Assembly: GCA_021298085.1 (NCBI GenBank)
Contig: JAJTDE010000002.1
Location: 1-64,000 of the forward strand
Source: Rubrivivax sp.
GTDB taxonomy: Bacteria > Pseudomonadota > Gammaproteobacteria > Burkholderiales > Burkholderiaceae_C
Reading direction: 5' to 3'
Length of the DNA stretch: 64,000 bases
The translations under genes and the position numbers were made by a program. This document shows positions 20,043 through 31,120 of this stretch, piece after piece. Position 1 is the first letter of the stretch, and each line of letters starts with the position of its first letter. The notes beneath the pieces were generated by a model. The model saw nothing but the letters and a program-made list of their open reading frames with translations, was not told where the DNA came from and did no database searches.

Positions 20043-21751
20043 CGCCCAAGCACTTTTTCATCGCCGCTGGTCTGTCGTGCGCCACCGCAGCGGCCATGGC
20101 CGCTGGGGCTGACCTCGGTCAGGCCGAAAAGCAGGCCACCAACTGGACGGCGATCGCCATGTTCGGCATCTTCGTGGCGTTCACCCTGTGGATCACCAAG
20201 TGGGCTGCAGCCAAGACCAAGAGCGCTGCCGACTTCTACACCGGCGGCGGCGGCATCACCGGCTTCCAGAATGGCCTGGCCATCGCGGGCGACTACATGT
20301 CGGCTGCGTCGTTCCTGGGCATTTCGGCGGCCGTGATGGCCAGTGGCTTTGACGGTTTGATCTACTCGATCGGCTTCCTGGTGGGCTGGCCGGTGGTCAC
20401 CTTCCTGCTCGCCGAACGCCTGCGCAACCTCGGCAAGTTCACCTTTGCCGACGTGGCCGCCTTCCGCTTCGAGCAAGCCCCGGTTCGGGTGTTTGCCGCG
20501 TCAGGGACGCTGGTGGTGGTGGCGTTCTACCTGATCGCGCAGATGGTGGGTGCTGGGCAGCTGATCAAGCTGCTGTTCGGCCTGGAGTATTGGATCGCGG
20601 TGGTCATCGTGGGTGGCCTGATGATGGTCTATGTGCTCTTTGGTGGCATGACGGCCACCACCTGGGTGCAGATCATCAAGGCCATCATGCTGCTGTGCGG
20701 TGCGTCCTTCATGGCGTTCATGGTGCTGCTGCAGTTTGGCTTCAGCCCTGAGGCGATGTTTGCCAAGGCGGTCGAGATCAAGACCGGTCTGGCCACCAAC
20801 GCCGGCAAGACACCCGAGGAAGCAGCCAAGGCGGGCTTCTCCATCATGGGCCCCGGTGGCTTCGTGAAGGACCCGATCTCCGCCATCAGCTTCGGCATGG
20901 CCTTGATGTTCGGCACGGCGGGACTGCCCCACATCCTGATGCGCTTCTTCACGGTGCCCAACGCCAAGGAAGCGCGCAAGTCGGTGCTGTGGGCGACCAC
21001 CTGGATCGGCTACTTCTACATTCTGACCTTCATCATCGGCTTTGGCGCCATCACCTTCGTGCTGACCAACCCGCAGTTCCTGGACGCCAAGGGCGCGCTG
21101 CTGGGTGGCAACAACATGGCGGCGGTGCACCTGGCCAACGCCGTGGGCGGCAACGTGTTCCTGGGCTTCATCTCGGCCGTGGCGTTTGCCACGATCCTGG
21201 CGGTGGTGGCAGGCCTGACGCTGTCGGGCGCTTCTGCCGTGTCGCATGACCTCTACGGCACCGTGCTCAAGAAGGGCAAGGCCGACAGCGCCAGCGAGCT
21301 GCGCGTCTCGAAGATCACCACCGTCGTGCTGGGCGTGGTTGCCGTGGTGCTGGGCATCGCCTTCGAGAAGCAGAACATCGCGTTCATGGTCTCGCTGGCC
21401 TTTGCGATTGCCGCGTCTGCCAACTTCCCGGTGCTCGTGATGAGCGTGCTCTGGAAGGGCTGCACCACCCGCGGCGCGGTGATCGGCGGTTTCCTGGGCC
21501 TGATCAGCTCGGTGGCGCTGACGGTGGTCTCACCAGCCGTGTGGGAAGCCACGCTGGGCAACCCCAAGGGCTCGGCCTGGTTCCCGTATGCCAGCCCTGC
21601 GTTGTTCTCGATGACCATCGGCTTTGTGGGTATCTGGTTGTTCTCCCTGTTGGACGGCAGCAAGCGTGCCGCCACCGACAAGGCGGGCTTCCTGGCACAG
21701 CAGGTTCGCTCAGAGACAGGCATCGGTGCAGCCGGCGCCTCTGGCCACTGA
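20039..21751 (+). CDS. actP: Cation/acetate symporter (SSS family, ActP-like)
   Basis: 570 aa SSS protein; [63 protein letters not shown]. Confidence 0.92.
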   Translation: MTPKHFFIAAGLSCATAAAMAAGADLGQAEKQATNWTAIAMFGIFVAFTLWITKWAAAKTKSAADFYTGGGGITGFQNGLAIAGDYMSAASFLGISAAVMASGFDGLIYSIGFLVGWPVVTFLLAERLRNLGKFTFADVAAFRFEQAPVRVFAASGTLVVVAFYLIAQMVGAGQLIKLLFGLEYWIAVVIVGGLMMVYVLFGGMTATTWVQIIKAIMLLCGASFMAFMVLLQFGFSPEAMFAKAVEIKTGLATNAGKTPEEAAKAGFSIMGPGGFVKDPISAISFGMALMFGTAGLPHILMRFFTVPNAKEARKSVLWATTWIGYFYILTFIIGFGAITFVLTNPQFLDAKGALLGGNNMAAVHLANAVGGNVFLGFISAVAFATILAVVAGLTLSGASAVSHDLYGTVLKKGKADSASELRVSKITTVVLGVVAVVLGIAFEKQNIAFMVSLAFAIAASANFPVLVMSVLWKGCTTRGAVIGGFLGLISSVALTVVSPAVWEATLGNPKGSAWFPYASPALFSMTIGFVGIWLFSLLDGSKRAATDKAGFLAQQVRSETGIGAAGASGH

Positions 21752-21795
21752 GTGCTTGACTGGCGGTGTCTGATGCAGATCAGGCACCCAGGCCG

Positions 21796-21828
21796 GGGCT
21801 GCGGGCACACTGCCCGCAGCCCTTTTTT
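21796..21828 (+). terminator. Rho-independent terminator after the actP-like gene
   Basis: 12-bp stem gggctgcgggca/tgcccgcagccc with cac loop, then T6. Confidence 0.88.
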
Positions 21829-21865
21829 GCGTCACAGGGACCTGCCATTGCGCAGGTTGTAGCCC

Positions 21866-23341
21866 TTGAACACCGTGGACGTCCGATCCAACCTTCTCCG
21901 CCATCCTGAGCCGCAGCGCGAAATGCTCGCGCTGATGACGGCGCGTGTGCGGGACGCTGTCCTCCTGCAACCGTTCTATGTGGATGGCTCGCAGGACCTC
22001 GTCAGTGTCTGCCGCGCGCTTTCAGAGCGAGGTTTGACCCATGCCCTGGTTCGCGACACGCTGGATGGCGAGCCACGTCTGGGCATCTTCACGACCACCG
22101 ACCTGCGTGATGCGCTGCTGCGCCCGCAGCCGCCTGCAGAGCTCGCGGTGCGAGAGGTGGCGCATTTCGCGTTGCTGGACATCCAGGCTGACGCCGAAGT
22201 GTTCGAGGCCTTGTGGCTGATGGTCAAGCACCGTGTACACCGCCTGCTGGTTCGCGAAGGTGATGCGGTATTGGGTGTGCTGGGCCAGCTCGAGCTCGTC
22301 AGCCTGGTGGCCAACCATTCCCACATCATCGCGCTGCAGATCGACGAGGCCCGCAGTGTGGATGAACTTCAAGGCGCGGCCCAGCGCATTGACGAGGTGA
22401 TTGCCTTGCTCCACGGCAGCGGCATCCGCATCGAACGCATCACCCGGCTGGTCAGTGAGCTCAACACGCGGTTGTTCGCGCGCGCCTGGGCCCTGATCGC
22501 GCCGCCGGAACTGGTGGCCAACAGCTGCCTCATCGTGATGGGCAGCGAAGGGCGCGGCGAGCAAATCCTCAAGACCGACCAGGACAACGCCCTGCTGCTG
22601 CGCCCCGGCGCCGAGTGGCCGGGTCTGGCTGAGGTGACCCAACGCTTCAGCGACGCCCTCAGTGCCTTTGGTTACCCGCCGTGCCCGGGCCAGATCATGC
22701 TGACCCATTCGCCCTGGTGCCAACCGCTGGATCGCTTTCAGGACACGATCCGAGGCTGGCTCTATGGGCATGGCCAGGGCCCCGAACCCGATGGCATGAT
22801 GCACATGGCCATCTTCTTCGACGCGGCCCGCGTGGCAGGCGATGCCAGTCTGTTGGCCGATGCACGGGCCTACCTGGACAGGATCCTGTCGGGTCAGGAT
22901 GCCTTGCTGGCCCGCTTTGCGGCAGCGGCAGACCAGTTCCAGGAGTCCGGCAACTGGTTCACGCGCCTGACAACCCGACGCGACGAACAGCTCATCGACT
23001 TGAAGAAGCTGGGCACCTTTCCCATCGTGCACGGCGTGCGGGCCTTGTCCCTGGCCCACGGGGTACGGGAGGCCGGCACCGCGGCTCGGCTGCAGCGGCT
23101 GGTGGCGCTTGACAAGCTCGACGCCGATCTGGCCCGTGACCTGGTGGATGCGCTGCACTACCTGATGGGGCTGCGCTTGTCGCATCAGCTGCGCCAGCGT
23201 GCCGGCGGCGCACGGCCGGGCAATGAGATCCGTGCCAACGAACTGGGCCCGCTGGAGCGCGAGCCGCTTCACGATGCCTTGGCCATCGTCAAGCGATTCC
23301 GCCAGCACCTGCGGCTGCACTTCAAGCTGGATGCGCTGTGA
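21866..23341 (+). CDS. DUF294 nucleotidyltransferase-like protein with CBS domains
   Basis: VMGSEGRGEQILKTDQDNALLL nucleotidyltransferase motif; N-terminal CBS pair (THALVRDTLDGEPRLGIFTTTDLRDALL). Confidence 0.9.
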   Translation: MNTVDVRSNLLRHPEPQREMLALMTARVRDAVLLQPFYVDGSQDLVSVCRALSERGLTHALVRDTLDGEPRLGIFTTTDLRDALLRPQPPAELAVREVAHFALLDIQADAEVFEALWLMVKHRVHRLLVREGDAVLGVLGQLELVSLVANHSHIIALQIDEARSVDELQGAAQRIDEVIALLHGSGIRIERITRLVSELNTRLFARAWALIAPPELVANSCLIVMGSEGRGEQILKTDQDNALLLRPGAEWPGLAEVTQRFSDALSAFGYPPCPGQIMLTHSPWCQPLDRFQDTIRGWLYGHGQGPEPDGMMHMAIFFDAARVAGDASLLADARAYLDRILSGQDALLARFAAAADQFQESGNWFTRLTTRRDEQLIDLKKLGTFPIVHGVRALSLAHGVREAGTAARLQRLVALDKLDADLARDLVDALHYLMGLRLSHQLRQRAGGARPGNEIRANELGPLEREPLHDALAIVKRFRQHLRLHFKLDAL

Positions 23342-23363
23342 GCGGCGCGCGGGCCTCTTCACC

Positions 23364-23600
23364 ATGTTGAACAAGCTGCTGACCCAACGGCTGCTGGCGC
23401 TGTTTGCCGTGGCCGCCCTGTTGTTCAACTTTCCGCTGCAGCAGTGGTGGACTGGTAGACCCTGGGCTGCGTTTGTGCTCTGGGGCGGCGTGATCGCCTG
23501 CCTGGCGTGGTTGATGGAGCGCTCGGCGCCTGCCGCTGACGTGGCGGATGACGACGCGTCGCCGCCCGAACGCGGGGCGCAGGACAGCGCAGGGACCTGA
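23364..23600 (+). CDS. Small membrane protein (single TM pair)
   Basis: 78 aa, MLNKLLTQRLLALFAVAALLFNFPLQQWW...AAFVLWGGVIACLAWLMERS; between DUF294 and SSS-kinase genes. Confidence 0.65.
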   Translation: MLNKLLTQRLLALFAVAALLFNFPLQQWWTGRPWAAFVLWGGVIACLAWLMERSAPAADVADDDASPPERGAQDSAGT

Positions 23601-23602
23601 CC

Positions 23603-26290
23603 GTGTCACCGGTGACTCCTGCGCTCAGCTTCAGTGTGCAGCCACTGCCCACGAGCTGGGTGCTGGGTGCGTCCTTTGCGTACCTGGCGCTGCTGTTTGG
23701 TGTGGCTGCATGGGCTGATCGCCGTGCGCAGCAGGGGAGGTCCGTCATCTCCAACGCCTGGGTCTATTCGCTGTCGATGGCCGTCTACTGCTCGGCGTGG
23801 ACGTACTTCGGCAGTGTGGGGAGAGCCGCCGCCAGCGGTACCGGCTTCCTTCCGATCTACCTGGGGCCGACCTTGGCCATGGTGCTGGCCTGGGTGGTGC
23901 TGCGCAAGATGATCAGGATCGCGCGGCAGTACCGCATCACCTCCATTGCCGACTTCATCGCCAGCCGGTACGGCAAGAGCCGGGCGCTGGCGGGACTGGT
24001 GACGCTGATCGCGCTGGTGGGTGTGGTGCCCTACGTCGCGCTGCAGCTCAAGGGAATTGCGGTGGGGCTGTCGGTGATGACCGGGCAGGACATGGCCGGC
24101 ACCACGGGCTGGTTTGGGGATGGCACCTTCTATGTGGCCCTGGTTCTGGCGGGTTTCATCATGGTCTTTGGCACACGCCACCTGGACAACGCCGAACGGC
24201 ATGAGGGCATGGTGGCGGCGATTGCCGCAGAGTCGGTTGTGAAGCTGCTGGCATTCCTCGCGGTGGGCTGGTTTGTGGTGTTCGGGCTGTTCGGTGGGCC
24301 GGCGGACTTGATGAACCGCGCACAGGCCAACCCGGCCGTGGCGCGTGTGCTTCAACCTGAACCGGCGCTGGTTGGAGGATCCTGGTTTGCGCTGGTGCTG
24401 CTGGCCATGCTCTCGGTCCTGATGCTGCCGCGGCAGTTTCAGGTGATGGTGGTCGAGAACGTCGACGAGCGCCATGTCCGGCGTGCAGCCTGGGCGTTTC
24501 CGGCCTACCTGCTGGCCATCAACATCTTTGTGCTGCCGGTTGCCCTGGCCGGGCTGCTGCTGATGGGCGACGGCGCCAACCCCGAGATGTTTGTGCTGAC
24601 GCTTCCGCTGGCCCACCAGCAGCCGATGCTGGCGCTGCTGACCTTTGTGGGTGGCCTTTCAGCTGCCACGGGCATGGTGATCGTGGAGGCCATTGCCGTG
24701 TCGACCATGGTGTCCAACGACCTGGTGCTGCCGTTGCTGATGCGTCGGCGCGGCTTCTTCCAGCGCCACGACATGACGGGTGTCCTGAAGGGCATTCGAC
24801 GGGCGGTCATCGTGGCGCTGCTGATGCTTGGCTACGCCTATTACCGGATGGCCGGCGAGGCTTATGCCCTGGTCAGCATTGGCCTGATCAGCTTTGCCGC
24901 TGTCGCGCAGTTTGCTCCGGCGTTGCTGGGTGGCTTGTACTGGAAGGGCGGGACACGCGCTGGGGCGCTGGCGGGCCTGAGTGTGGGCGCGCTGTTGTGG
25001 GCCTACACGTTGATGCTGCCCTCACTGGCGAAATCGGGCTGGATAGCCAGTGCGTTCATCACGCAGGGCCCAGCCGGGATCGACTGGCTGCGGCCTGAGG
25101 CCTTGTTCGGCATTGAGGGGATGGATTCCCTCACGCATGCGCTGTTCTTCAGCTTGTTGGCGAACATCTCGCTGTATGTCTTCGTGTCGCTTGCCTGGCC
25201 TGCCGATGCCCGGGAGGCCGGCCAGGCGGTGCGTTTTGTCGATGTCTTTGACCGGGCAGCGGCTGGCCGGATCTTCTGGCGCGGCCGCGCACGTGTCGAC
25301 GCGCTGCAGGCGCTGCTGGGACGGTTTGTCGGCGCCGAGCGGGCGCAGCAGGTGATGCTGGCGTATCGTGCCCGCCCGGGTGTGGCCGAGGCCGGGAGCG
25401 AGCTGGCCGATGCCGGGCTGGTTCACCACGTCGAGACGCAGCTGGCCGGCGCCATTGGCAGCGCATCGGCGCGGGTGATGGTGTCGTCCGTGACCGAGGA
25501 AGAACACCTGAGCCTGGACGATGTGCTGACGATCGTCGAAGAGGCCGGTGAGCTGCGGCAGCTGAACGAGAAGCTCAAGAGCCTGGACAGGCTCAAGGAC
25601 GACTTCATGTCGTCGGTGACGCATGAACTGCGAACCCCCTTGACCAGCATCCGCGCCTTGGCCGAGCTGATGCGCGACGACCCTGACATGCCTGCCGAGC
25701 AGCGCGCGCAGTTTCTGGCCATCATCGTGGCCGAGAGCGAGCGGCTGTCACGCCTGGTGAACCAGGTGCTGGACATGGCCAAGATCGAGAGCGGCCACGC
25801 CGAATGGCGAACCGACTCCATCGACTTGCGTGACCTGCTGCAGCAAGCGGTGGCCGCGACCGGCGAGCTGTTCAGGGAGAAGGGCGCACGGGTGGCATTG
25901 GAGATACCCGACACCGTGGCGCACCTGCGCGCTGATGCTGACCGCCTGACCCAAGTGGTGGTGAACCTGCTGTCCAACGCCGCCAAGTTTGTGCCCGCAG
26001 GCCGCGGCCTTGTCCACGTGCAGCTGCAGTGCGACGCCGAGCGCGCGCTGATCACAGTGAGTGACAACGGCCCTGGCGTGGCAGCGGAGCAGCAGCACAC
26101 CATCTTCGAGCGATTCAGACAAGGCGGCGATGACCGTCATCGACCACAGGGCACCGGGCTGGGCCTGCCGATCAGCCGGCAGATCGTCGAGCACTTCGGC
26201 GGCCGACTGTGGCTGGATTCCACACCTGGGCAGGGGTCGCGCTTCAGCTTCTCGCTGCCCTGGACACCGCAGAAGGAGACGCCCCCATGA
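23603..26290 (+). CDS. Hybrid sodium:solute symporter-sensor histidine kinase (CrbS/CbrA-type architecture)
   Basis: N-terminal SSS transporter (about 13 TM) then DHp SVTHELRTPLTSIRALAELM, N box NLLSNAAKF, G1 SDNGPGV, G2 GTGLGLPISRQIVEHFGG. GTG start. Confidence 0.92.
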   Translation: MSPVTPALSFSVQPLPTSWVLGASFAYLALLFGVAAWADRRAQQGRSVISNAWVYSLSMAVYCSAWTYFGSVGRAAASGTGFLPIYLGPTLAMVLAWVVLRKMIRIARQYRITSIADFIASRYGKSRALAGLVTLIALVGVVPYVALQLKGIAVGLSVMTGQDMAGTTGWFGDGTFYVALVLAGFIMVFGTRHLDNAERHEGMVAAIAAESVVKLLAFLAVGWFVVFGLFGGPADLMNRAQANPAVARVLQPEPALVGGSWFALVLLAMLSVLMLPRQFQVMVVENVDERHVRRAAWAFPAYLLAINIFVLPVALAGLLLMGDGANPEMFVLTLPLAHQQPMLALLTFVGGLSAATGMVIVEAIAVSTMVSNDLVLPLLMRRRGFFQRHDMTGVLKGIRRAVIVALLMLGYAYYRMAGEAYALVSIGLISFAAVAQFAPALLGGLYWKGGTRAGALAGLSVGALLWAYTLMLPSLAKSGWIASAFITQGPAGIDWLRPEALFGIEGMDSLTHALFFSLLANISLYVFVSLAWPADAREAGQAVRFVDVFDRAAAGRIFWRGRARVDALQALLGRFVGAERAQQVMLAYRARPGVAEAGSELADAGLVHHVETQLAGAIGSASARVMVSSVTEEEHLSLDDVLTIVEEAGELRQLNEKLKSLDRLKDDFMSSVTHELRTPLTSIRALAELMRDDPDMPAEQRAQFLAIIVAESERLSRLVNQVLDMAKIESGHAEWRTDSIDLRDLLQQAVAATGELFREKGARVALEIPDTVAHLRADADRLTQVVVNLLSNAAKFVPAGRGLVHVQLQCDAERALITVSDNGPGVAAEQQHTIFERFRQGGDDRHRPQGTGLGLPISRQIVEHFGGRLWLDSTPGQGSRFSFSLPWTPQKETPP

Positions 26291-26655
26291 ACACCAAGAC
26301 GGTCCTGATCGCCGACGACGAGCCCAACATCCTGATCTCCCTGGAGTTCCTGATGAAGCGCGAAGGCTGGCAGGTCAGTGTGGCCAGGGATGGCAACGAA
26401 GCGCTGGCAGCGATCCAGAAGCAACGCCCTGACCTTGTCCTGCTGGACGTGATGATGCCTGGTCGAAGTGGGTATGACGTGTGCCAGGCCGTGCGTGCCG
26501 ACGAGAGCCTCAGTGGCGTCAAGATCCTGATGCTGACGGCCAAGGGGCGTGACACCGATGTTGCCCAGGGGCTGGGCGTGGGCGCCGATGCCTACATGAC
26601 CAAGCCGTTTTCCACCAAGGACCTGGCGGCCAAGGTCCGGGAGATGCTGTCGTGA
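26287..26655 (+). CDS. Single-domain response regulator (REC only)
   Basis: 122 aa; LIADDEPNILISLEFLM, LVLLDVMMPGRSGYDVC, MLTAKGRD, MTKPFSTKDL; no output domain. Confidence 0.95.
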   Translation: MNTKTVLIADDEPNILISLEFLMKREGWQVSVARDGNEALAAIQKQRPDLVLLDVMMPGRSGYDVCQAVRADESLSGVKILMLTAKGRDTDVAQGLGVGADAYMTKPFSTKDLAAKVREMLS

Positions 26656-28940
26656 GTGTGGCATCGCGCGCCTCCTCGCGACGGCTGCCGGCCGCCTGGG
26701 CGGCCCGCATGGCCGCAGCGGCACCCGCGGTGGTGATGGCATGGCTGCTGCTGGCCTGTGCCGTCGCCCTGTGGGCACCCTTGCCGCCTGCGCAGCGCGA
26801 CGAGCTCTGGCGCCTGCTCGAAGGCCGGCTGGCGCTGGTCTTGATGCTGTGGTGTGTGTCGGCATTGGCCCTGGGCGCATGGGTGCACAGTTGGTGGCTG
26901 CGGCACGCCGCTGCCCCGGGGCGAATGGCTGAACAGCTCACGGTGCTGCTCAACAGCAGCGGCAACGAGGAACTGCCTGCCGAGCGTTACCAGGGCAGTT
27001 CGGAGGTGGGTGAGCTTGCGCAGGCCGTCAACGCATTGATCAGACAACGCGCGGCCCTGAGGGCAGACTTTGACGCCCAGGTGCAGCAGGCCAGCAGGGA
27101 GATTGAGCAGGAGCGCAACCGCCTGGCGGCTTTGATGGCCGAGCTCACTCAGAGTGTGGTCGTGTGCAACCTCGATGGCCGCGTGCTGCTGTTCAATGCG
27201 CGCGCAAGGCTGCAGTTCCGAGCGCTGGCCGATGGCCCGAACCTGGGTGGGGCGCAGGCGTTGGCGCTGGGGCGCAGCATCCACGCTGTGCTTGACCGCA
27301 AGCTGGTGGCGCATGCGCTGGAAAGTGTGCAGGCGCGGCTCCTGCGCGGTGCGCCCAACCCCACCGCCCAGTTTGTGACCAGCACCCGTGGAGGCCAACT
27401 GCTCAGGGTTCAGCTGGCACCGGTGCGGGCCGTGCAGACCACCAGCGAGGACAGCACGCGCCCCCTGGAGCAGGGCGCCGCCGACGGGCTCGACCTGCCG
27501 CAGTCCCCAACGCCGCCGCGGTTGCCGACGACTGCGCTGGCGGGTTATGTGCTGATGCTCGACAACATCACGCGCGACTTTGCCGACGAGTCGGCGCGCG
27601 ACCAACTCATCCACCAGTTCACCGAAGCCAGCAGAGCCTCTCTGGGTAGCCTGCAGGCGGCCGTCGAACTGCTGGAGGAGCCTGAGCTGGACTTGCCCAC
27701 GCGGGAGCGCTTCCAAGGCGTGGTGCGGGAAGAGGCCGGTGCGATGGCCGAGCGGATCCAGCAGCTGGCCCAGCACACCACCCAGACGCTCAAGACCCGC
27801 TGGCCACTGGAGGAGATGCTCGGCGCCGATCTGGTGGCGGCTGCCGTGCGACGGATTGGCGCACAGGCCGGGTGCCGCGCCGATGTGGCCGAGGTGGATG
27901 CCAGCCTGTGGCTTAAGGTGGACAGCTTCTCGCTGATCCAGACCTTGGCCTACCTGGCACAGCGTCTGGCCGACGAATACGACATCAAGCGGGTGCAGTT
28001 GCGCCTGCAGGCCCAGGGTGCACGGGCACAGCTCGACCTGATCTGGTTTGGGCAGGCCATGAGCACAGAAACCGTGATGGGCTGGGAAACCGACGCGATT
28101 CGGGTGGGCCAGGAGAGCAGTGCGCTGACGGTGCGTGATGTGGTGCAGCGGCACGGCGGCGCGTTTTGGCTCGAACGCGAAAGGGTGAGGCAGGCTGCGT
28201 TCTTCAGGTTCCTGCTGCCCTTGTCGGCCGAGTCCACCGAGCCGCTGGACAGCGCCCTGGTGATGCACAGCGAAAGTCGCCCGGAGTTCTATGACTTCGA
28301 CCTCTTCAAGGCAGGCCAGAGCCAGTCCCATGAGCTGGCCGACCGACTGCTGGCCGAGCTGGGCTACACCGTCTTCGACACCGAGACGACGGGCCTGGAT
28401 CCGTCAGGTGGAGACGAGATCATCCAGATCGGTGCCACCCGCGTCGTGGCTGGCAAGTTGCGCCGGCAGGATTGTTTTGAACAGCTGATCGACCCGCAGC
28501 GAAGCCTGCCGGCGGCCAGCGTGGCCATCCACGGCATCCAGCCCGAGATGGTCAAGGGCCAGCCCACCATCGCCGTGGTGCTGCCCGCATTCCACGCATT
28601 TGCGGCCGACAGTGTCTTTGTGGCGCACAACGCCGCCTTTGACATGCGCTTTCTGCAGCTGAAGGAGCAGAGCACCGGTGTGCGCTTCGACCAGCCCGTG
28701 CTCGATACCCTCTTGCTGTCGGCCATCATCCACCCACAGCAGGAAAGCCACCGCCTGGAGGCCATTGCAGCGCGTCTGGGGGTGCAGGTGCTGGGCCGGC
28801 ACACGGCCTTGGGTGATGCGCTGGTGACCGCCGAGGTCTTTCTGAAGATGCTGCCGCTGCTGCAGGAGAAGGGCATCCTGACGCTGGGCCAGGCCATGGA
28901 GGCCTCCCGACAGACGCGGTTTGCCAAGGTGACGTACTGA
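26652..28940 (+). CDS. Membrane sensor/pseudo-histidine kinase fused to a DEDDh 3'-5' exonuclease (Pol III epsilon-like)
   Basis: 2 TM + HAMP-like + PAS-like + degenerate kinase region, then DEDDh motifs [36 protein letters not shown] start overlaps the REC stop. Confidence 0.85.
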   Translation: MSVASRASSRRLPAAWAARMAAAAPAVVMAWLLLACAVALWAPLPPAQRDELWRLLEGRLALVLMLWCVSALALGAWVHSWWLRHAAAPGRMAEQLTVLLNSSGNEELPAERYQGSSEVGELAQAVNALIRQRAALRADFDAQVQQASREIEQERNRLAALMAELTQSVVVCNLDGRVLLFNARARLQFRALADGPNLGGAQALALGRSIHAVLDRKLVAHALESVQARLLRGAPNPTAQFVTSTRGGQLLRVQLAPVRAVQTTSEDSTRPLEQGAADGLDLPQSPTPPRLPTTALAGYVLMLDNITRDFADESARDQLIHQFTEASRASLGSLQAAVELLEEPELDLPTRERFQGVVREEAGAMAERIQQLAQHTTQTLKTRWPLEEMLGADLVAAAVRRIGAQAGCRADVAEVDASLWLKVDSFSLIQTLAYLAQRLADEYDIKRVQLRLQAQGARAQLDLIWFGQAMSTETVMGWETDAIRVGQESSALTVRDVVQRHGGAFWLERERVRQAAFFRFLLPLSAESTEPLDSALVMHSESRPEFYDFDLFKAGQSQSHELADRLLAELGYTVFDTETTGLDPSGGDEIIQIGATRVVAGKLRRQDCFEQLIDPQRSLPAASVAIHGIQPEMVKGQPTIAVVLPAFHAFAADSVFVAHNAAFDMRFLQLKEQSTGVRFDQPVLDTLLLSAIIHPQQESHRLEAIAARLGVQVLGRHTALGDALVTAEVFLKMLPLLQEKGILTLGQAMEASRQTRFAKVTY

Positions 28941-29158
28941 AGGCGGCCGGCGGGCCACCGACCGGCGGCTTGGCGCGTGCAGACCGGCCACCCGATGCGC
29001 GGGGGGGTGGGGGGTGTGACCGAAACCTTTGGATACCAAGCCTACGGAGGCGCCCGCTTCATCCAAGGGGCCTGTGGTCATCCCTGACGCAGGCCGACGC
29101 TACCATCGTGGCTTTGGGTCATTGGCGTGCCGGGTGTCATCGCCCGGTGCTCTGCATC

Positions 29159-30217
29159 ATGATTTTGGTCACTGGCGGCGCCGGCTTCATCGGCAGCAAT
29201 TTTGTGCTGGGCTGGCTGGCGCACCACGATGAGCCCGTCATCAACCTGGATGCGCTGACGTACGCAGGCAACCTGCGCAACCTCAGCTCGCTGCAGGGTG
29301 ACACGCGCCATCGGTTTGTGCGGGGTGACATCACCGACAGAGCCCTGGTCGATGGCCTGCTGGCCGAGCACCGGCCCAGGGCCATCGTCCACTTCGCCGC
29401 CGAGAGCCACGTCGACCGCAGCATCCACGGACCATTGGCGTTCATCAAGACCAACGTCGACGGCACGTATACGCTTCTGGAGGCTGCCCGTGCGTTCTGG
29501 CAGGCCCTGCCCGCCGACGAGAAGGCGGGTTTCCGGTTCCACCACGTGAGCACCGACGAGGTGTACGGCAGCCTCCGGCCGGGTGACCCGGCCTTCACCG
29601 AGAGCCATCCGTACGAGCCAAACAGCCCCTATTCAGCCAGCAAGGCCGCCAGTGACCACCTGGTGCGTGCCTGGCACCACACCTATGGCCTTCCGGTGGT
29701 CACCACCAACTGCAGCAACAACTACGGGCCGTACCACTTTCCCGAGAAGCTGATCCCGCTGATGATCGTCAACGCCTTGGCCGGCAAGCCCCTGCCGGTG
29801 TACGGCGATGGCCAGCAGATCCGCGACTGGCTCTATGTGACTGACCATTGCAGCGCCATCCGTGCCGTATTGGCCCGTGGCCGGTTGGGCGAGACCTACA
29901 ACATCGGGGGCTGGAACGAGAAGCCCAATATCGAGATCGTGCACACGATCTGCGCCTTGCTCGATGAGTTGCGGCCCCATGCCGAGGGCAGCTACCAGCG
30001 GCTTGTCACCTACGTCGCCGACAGGCCAGGCCATGACCGGCGCTACGCCATCGATGCCCGCAAGATCGAGCGCGAACTGGGTTGGCGCCCGGCAGAGACC
30101 TTTGAGACCGGCATCCGCAAGACGGTGCAGTGGTACCTGGACCACGCCGACTGGGTGGCTGACGTGCAAAGTGGCGGCTACCGCGAGTGGGTTGACCGCA
30201 ATTACGCCCAACGGTGA
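29159..30217 (+). CDS. rfbB: dTDP-glucose 4,6-dehydratase
   Basis: [78 protein letters not shown]. Confidence 0.97.
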   Translation: MILVTGGAGFIGSNFVLGWLAHHDEPVINLDALTYAGNLRNLSSLQGDTRHRFVRGDITDRALVDGLLAEHRPRAIVHFAAESHVDRSIHGPLAFIKTNVDGTYTLLEAARAFWQALPADEKAGFRFHHVSTDEVYGSLRPGDPAFTESHPYEPNSPYSASKAASDHLVRAWHHTYGLPVVTTNCSNNYGPYHFPEKLIPLMIVNALAGKPLPVYGDGQQIRDWLYVTDHCSAIRAVLARGRLGETYNIGGWNEKPNIEIVHTICALLDELRPHAEGSYQRLVTYVADRPGHDRRYAIDARKIERELGWRPAETFETGIRKTVQWYLDHADWVADVQSGGYREWVDRNYAQR

Positions 30218-31116
30218 ACACGATGAGACTGCTGCTGCTCGGCTGCACAGGCCAGGTTGGTTGGGAGTTGCAGCGCGCGCTGGCGCCCTTGGGCGATGTG
30301 GTCGCCTGTGACTTCACGGAAACCGGTGATCGCCATGCGGACTTCGCCCAGCCGGCACAGCTGGCCGCGCTGGTGGCCCGGTTTGCGCCGCAGGCCATCG
30401 TGAACGCCGCCGCCCATACGGCCGTGGACAAGGCCGAAACCGAGCCGGGCCTGGCGCAGGCGCTCAATGCCGACGCACCCGGCGTGCTGGCCAGGGAGGC
30501 TGCCGCGCGGGGCATTCCGATCGTGCACTACAGCACCGACTACGTCTTTGACGGCAGCGGCAGCCACTTCCGGCGCGAGGACGAGGCGCTGTCGCCGATG
30601 TCCGTCTACGGGCGTACCAAGGCCGACGGTGAACGGCAGGTGGCTGCGGCCGGGGGCGCCCACCTCATCCTGCGCACGAGCTGGGTCTATGCAGCCCGGG
30701 GCGGCAACTTTGCCAAGAGCATGCTCCGCCTGGCCGCTGAGCGCGAAGTGCTCAAGGTGGTCGACGACCAGATCGGCGCGCCGACCGGCGCGGAGCTGCT
30801 GGCCGACGTCACCGCCCATGCATTGCAGCGCTTGCGGGCCGACCCATCGGTGTCGGGGCTCTACCACTGCGTGGCCGGTGGCCAGACCAGCTGGTTCCAC
30901 TATGCCCAACGGGTCATCGAACGGGCGCGCGTGGCGGGCAAGGCGCTGAAACTTCCACCCGACGGCCTGAAGGCCATCCCCAGCGCAGATTACCCGCTGC
31001 CCGCGCCGCGCCCCTTGAACAGCCGGCTCGACACCCGCAAACTCCACGACACCTTTGGCCTTCGCCTGCCACCCTGGGAAGCCGGTGTCGACCGCATGCT
31101 CCACGAGATCCTCTGA
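30214..31116 (+). CDS. rfbD: dTDP-4-dehydrorhamnose reductase
   Basis: [46 protein letters not shown]. Confidence 0.96.
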   Translation: MNTMRLLLLGCTGQVGWELQRALAPLGDVVACDFTETGDRHADFAQPAQLAALVARFAPQAIVNAAAHTAVDKAETEPGLAQALNADAPGVLAREAAARGIPIVHYSTDYVFDGSGSHFRREDEALSPMSVYGRTKADGERQVAAAGGAHLILRTSWVYAARGGNFAKSMLRLAAEREVLKVVDDQIGAPTGAELLADVTAHALQRLRADPSVSGLYHCVAGGQTSWFHYAQRVIERARVAGKALKLPPDGLKAIPSADYPLPAPRPLNSRLDTRKLHDTFGLRLPPWEAGVDRMLHEIL

Positions 31117-31120
31117 GACC

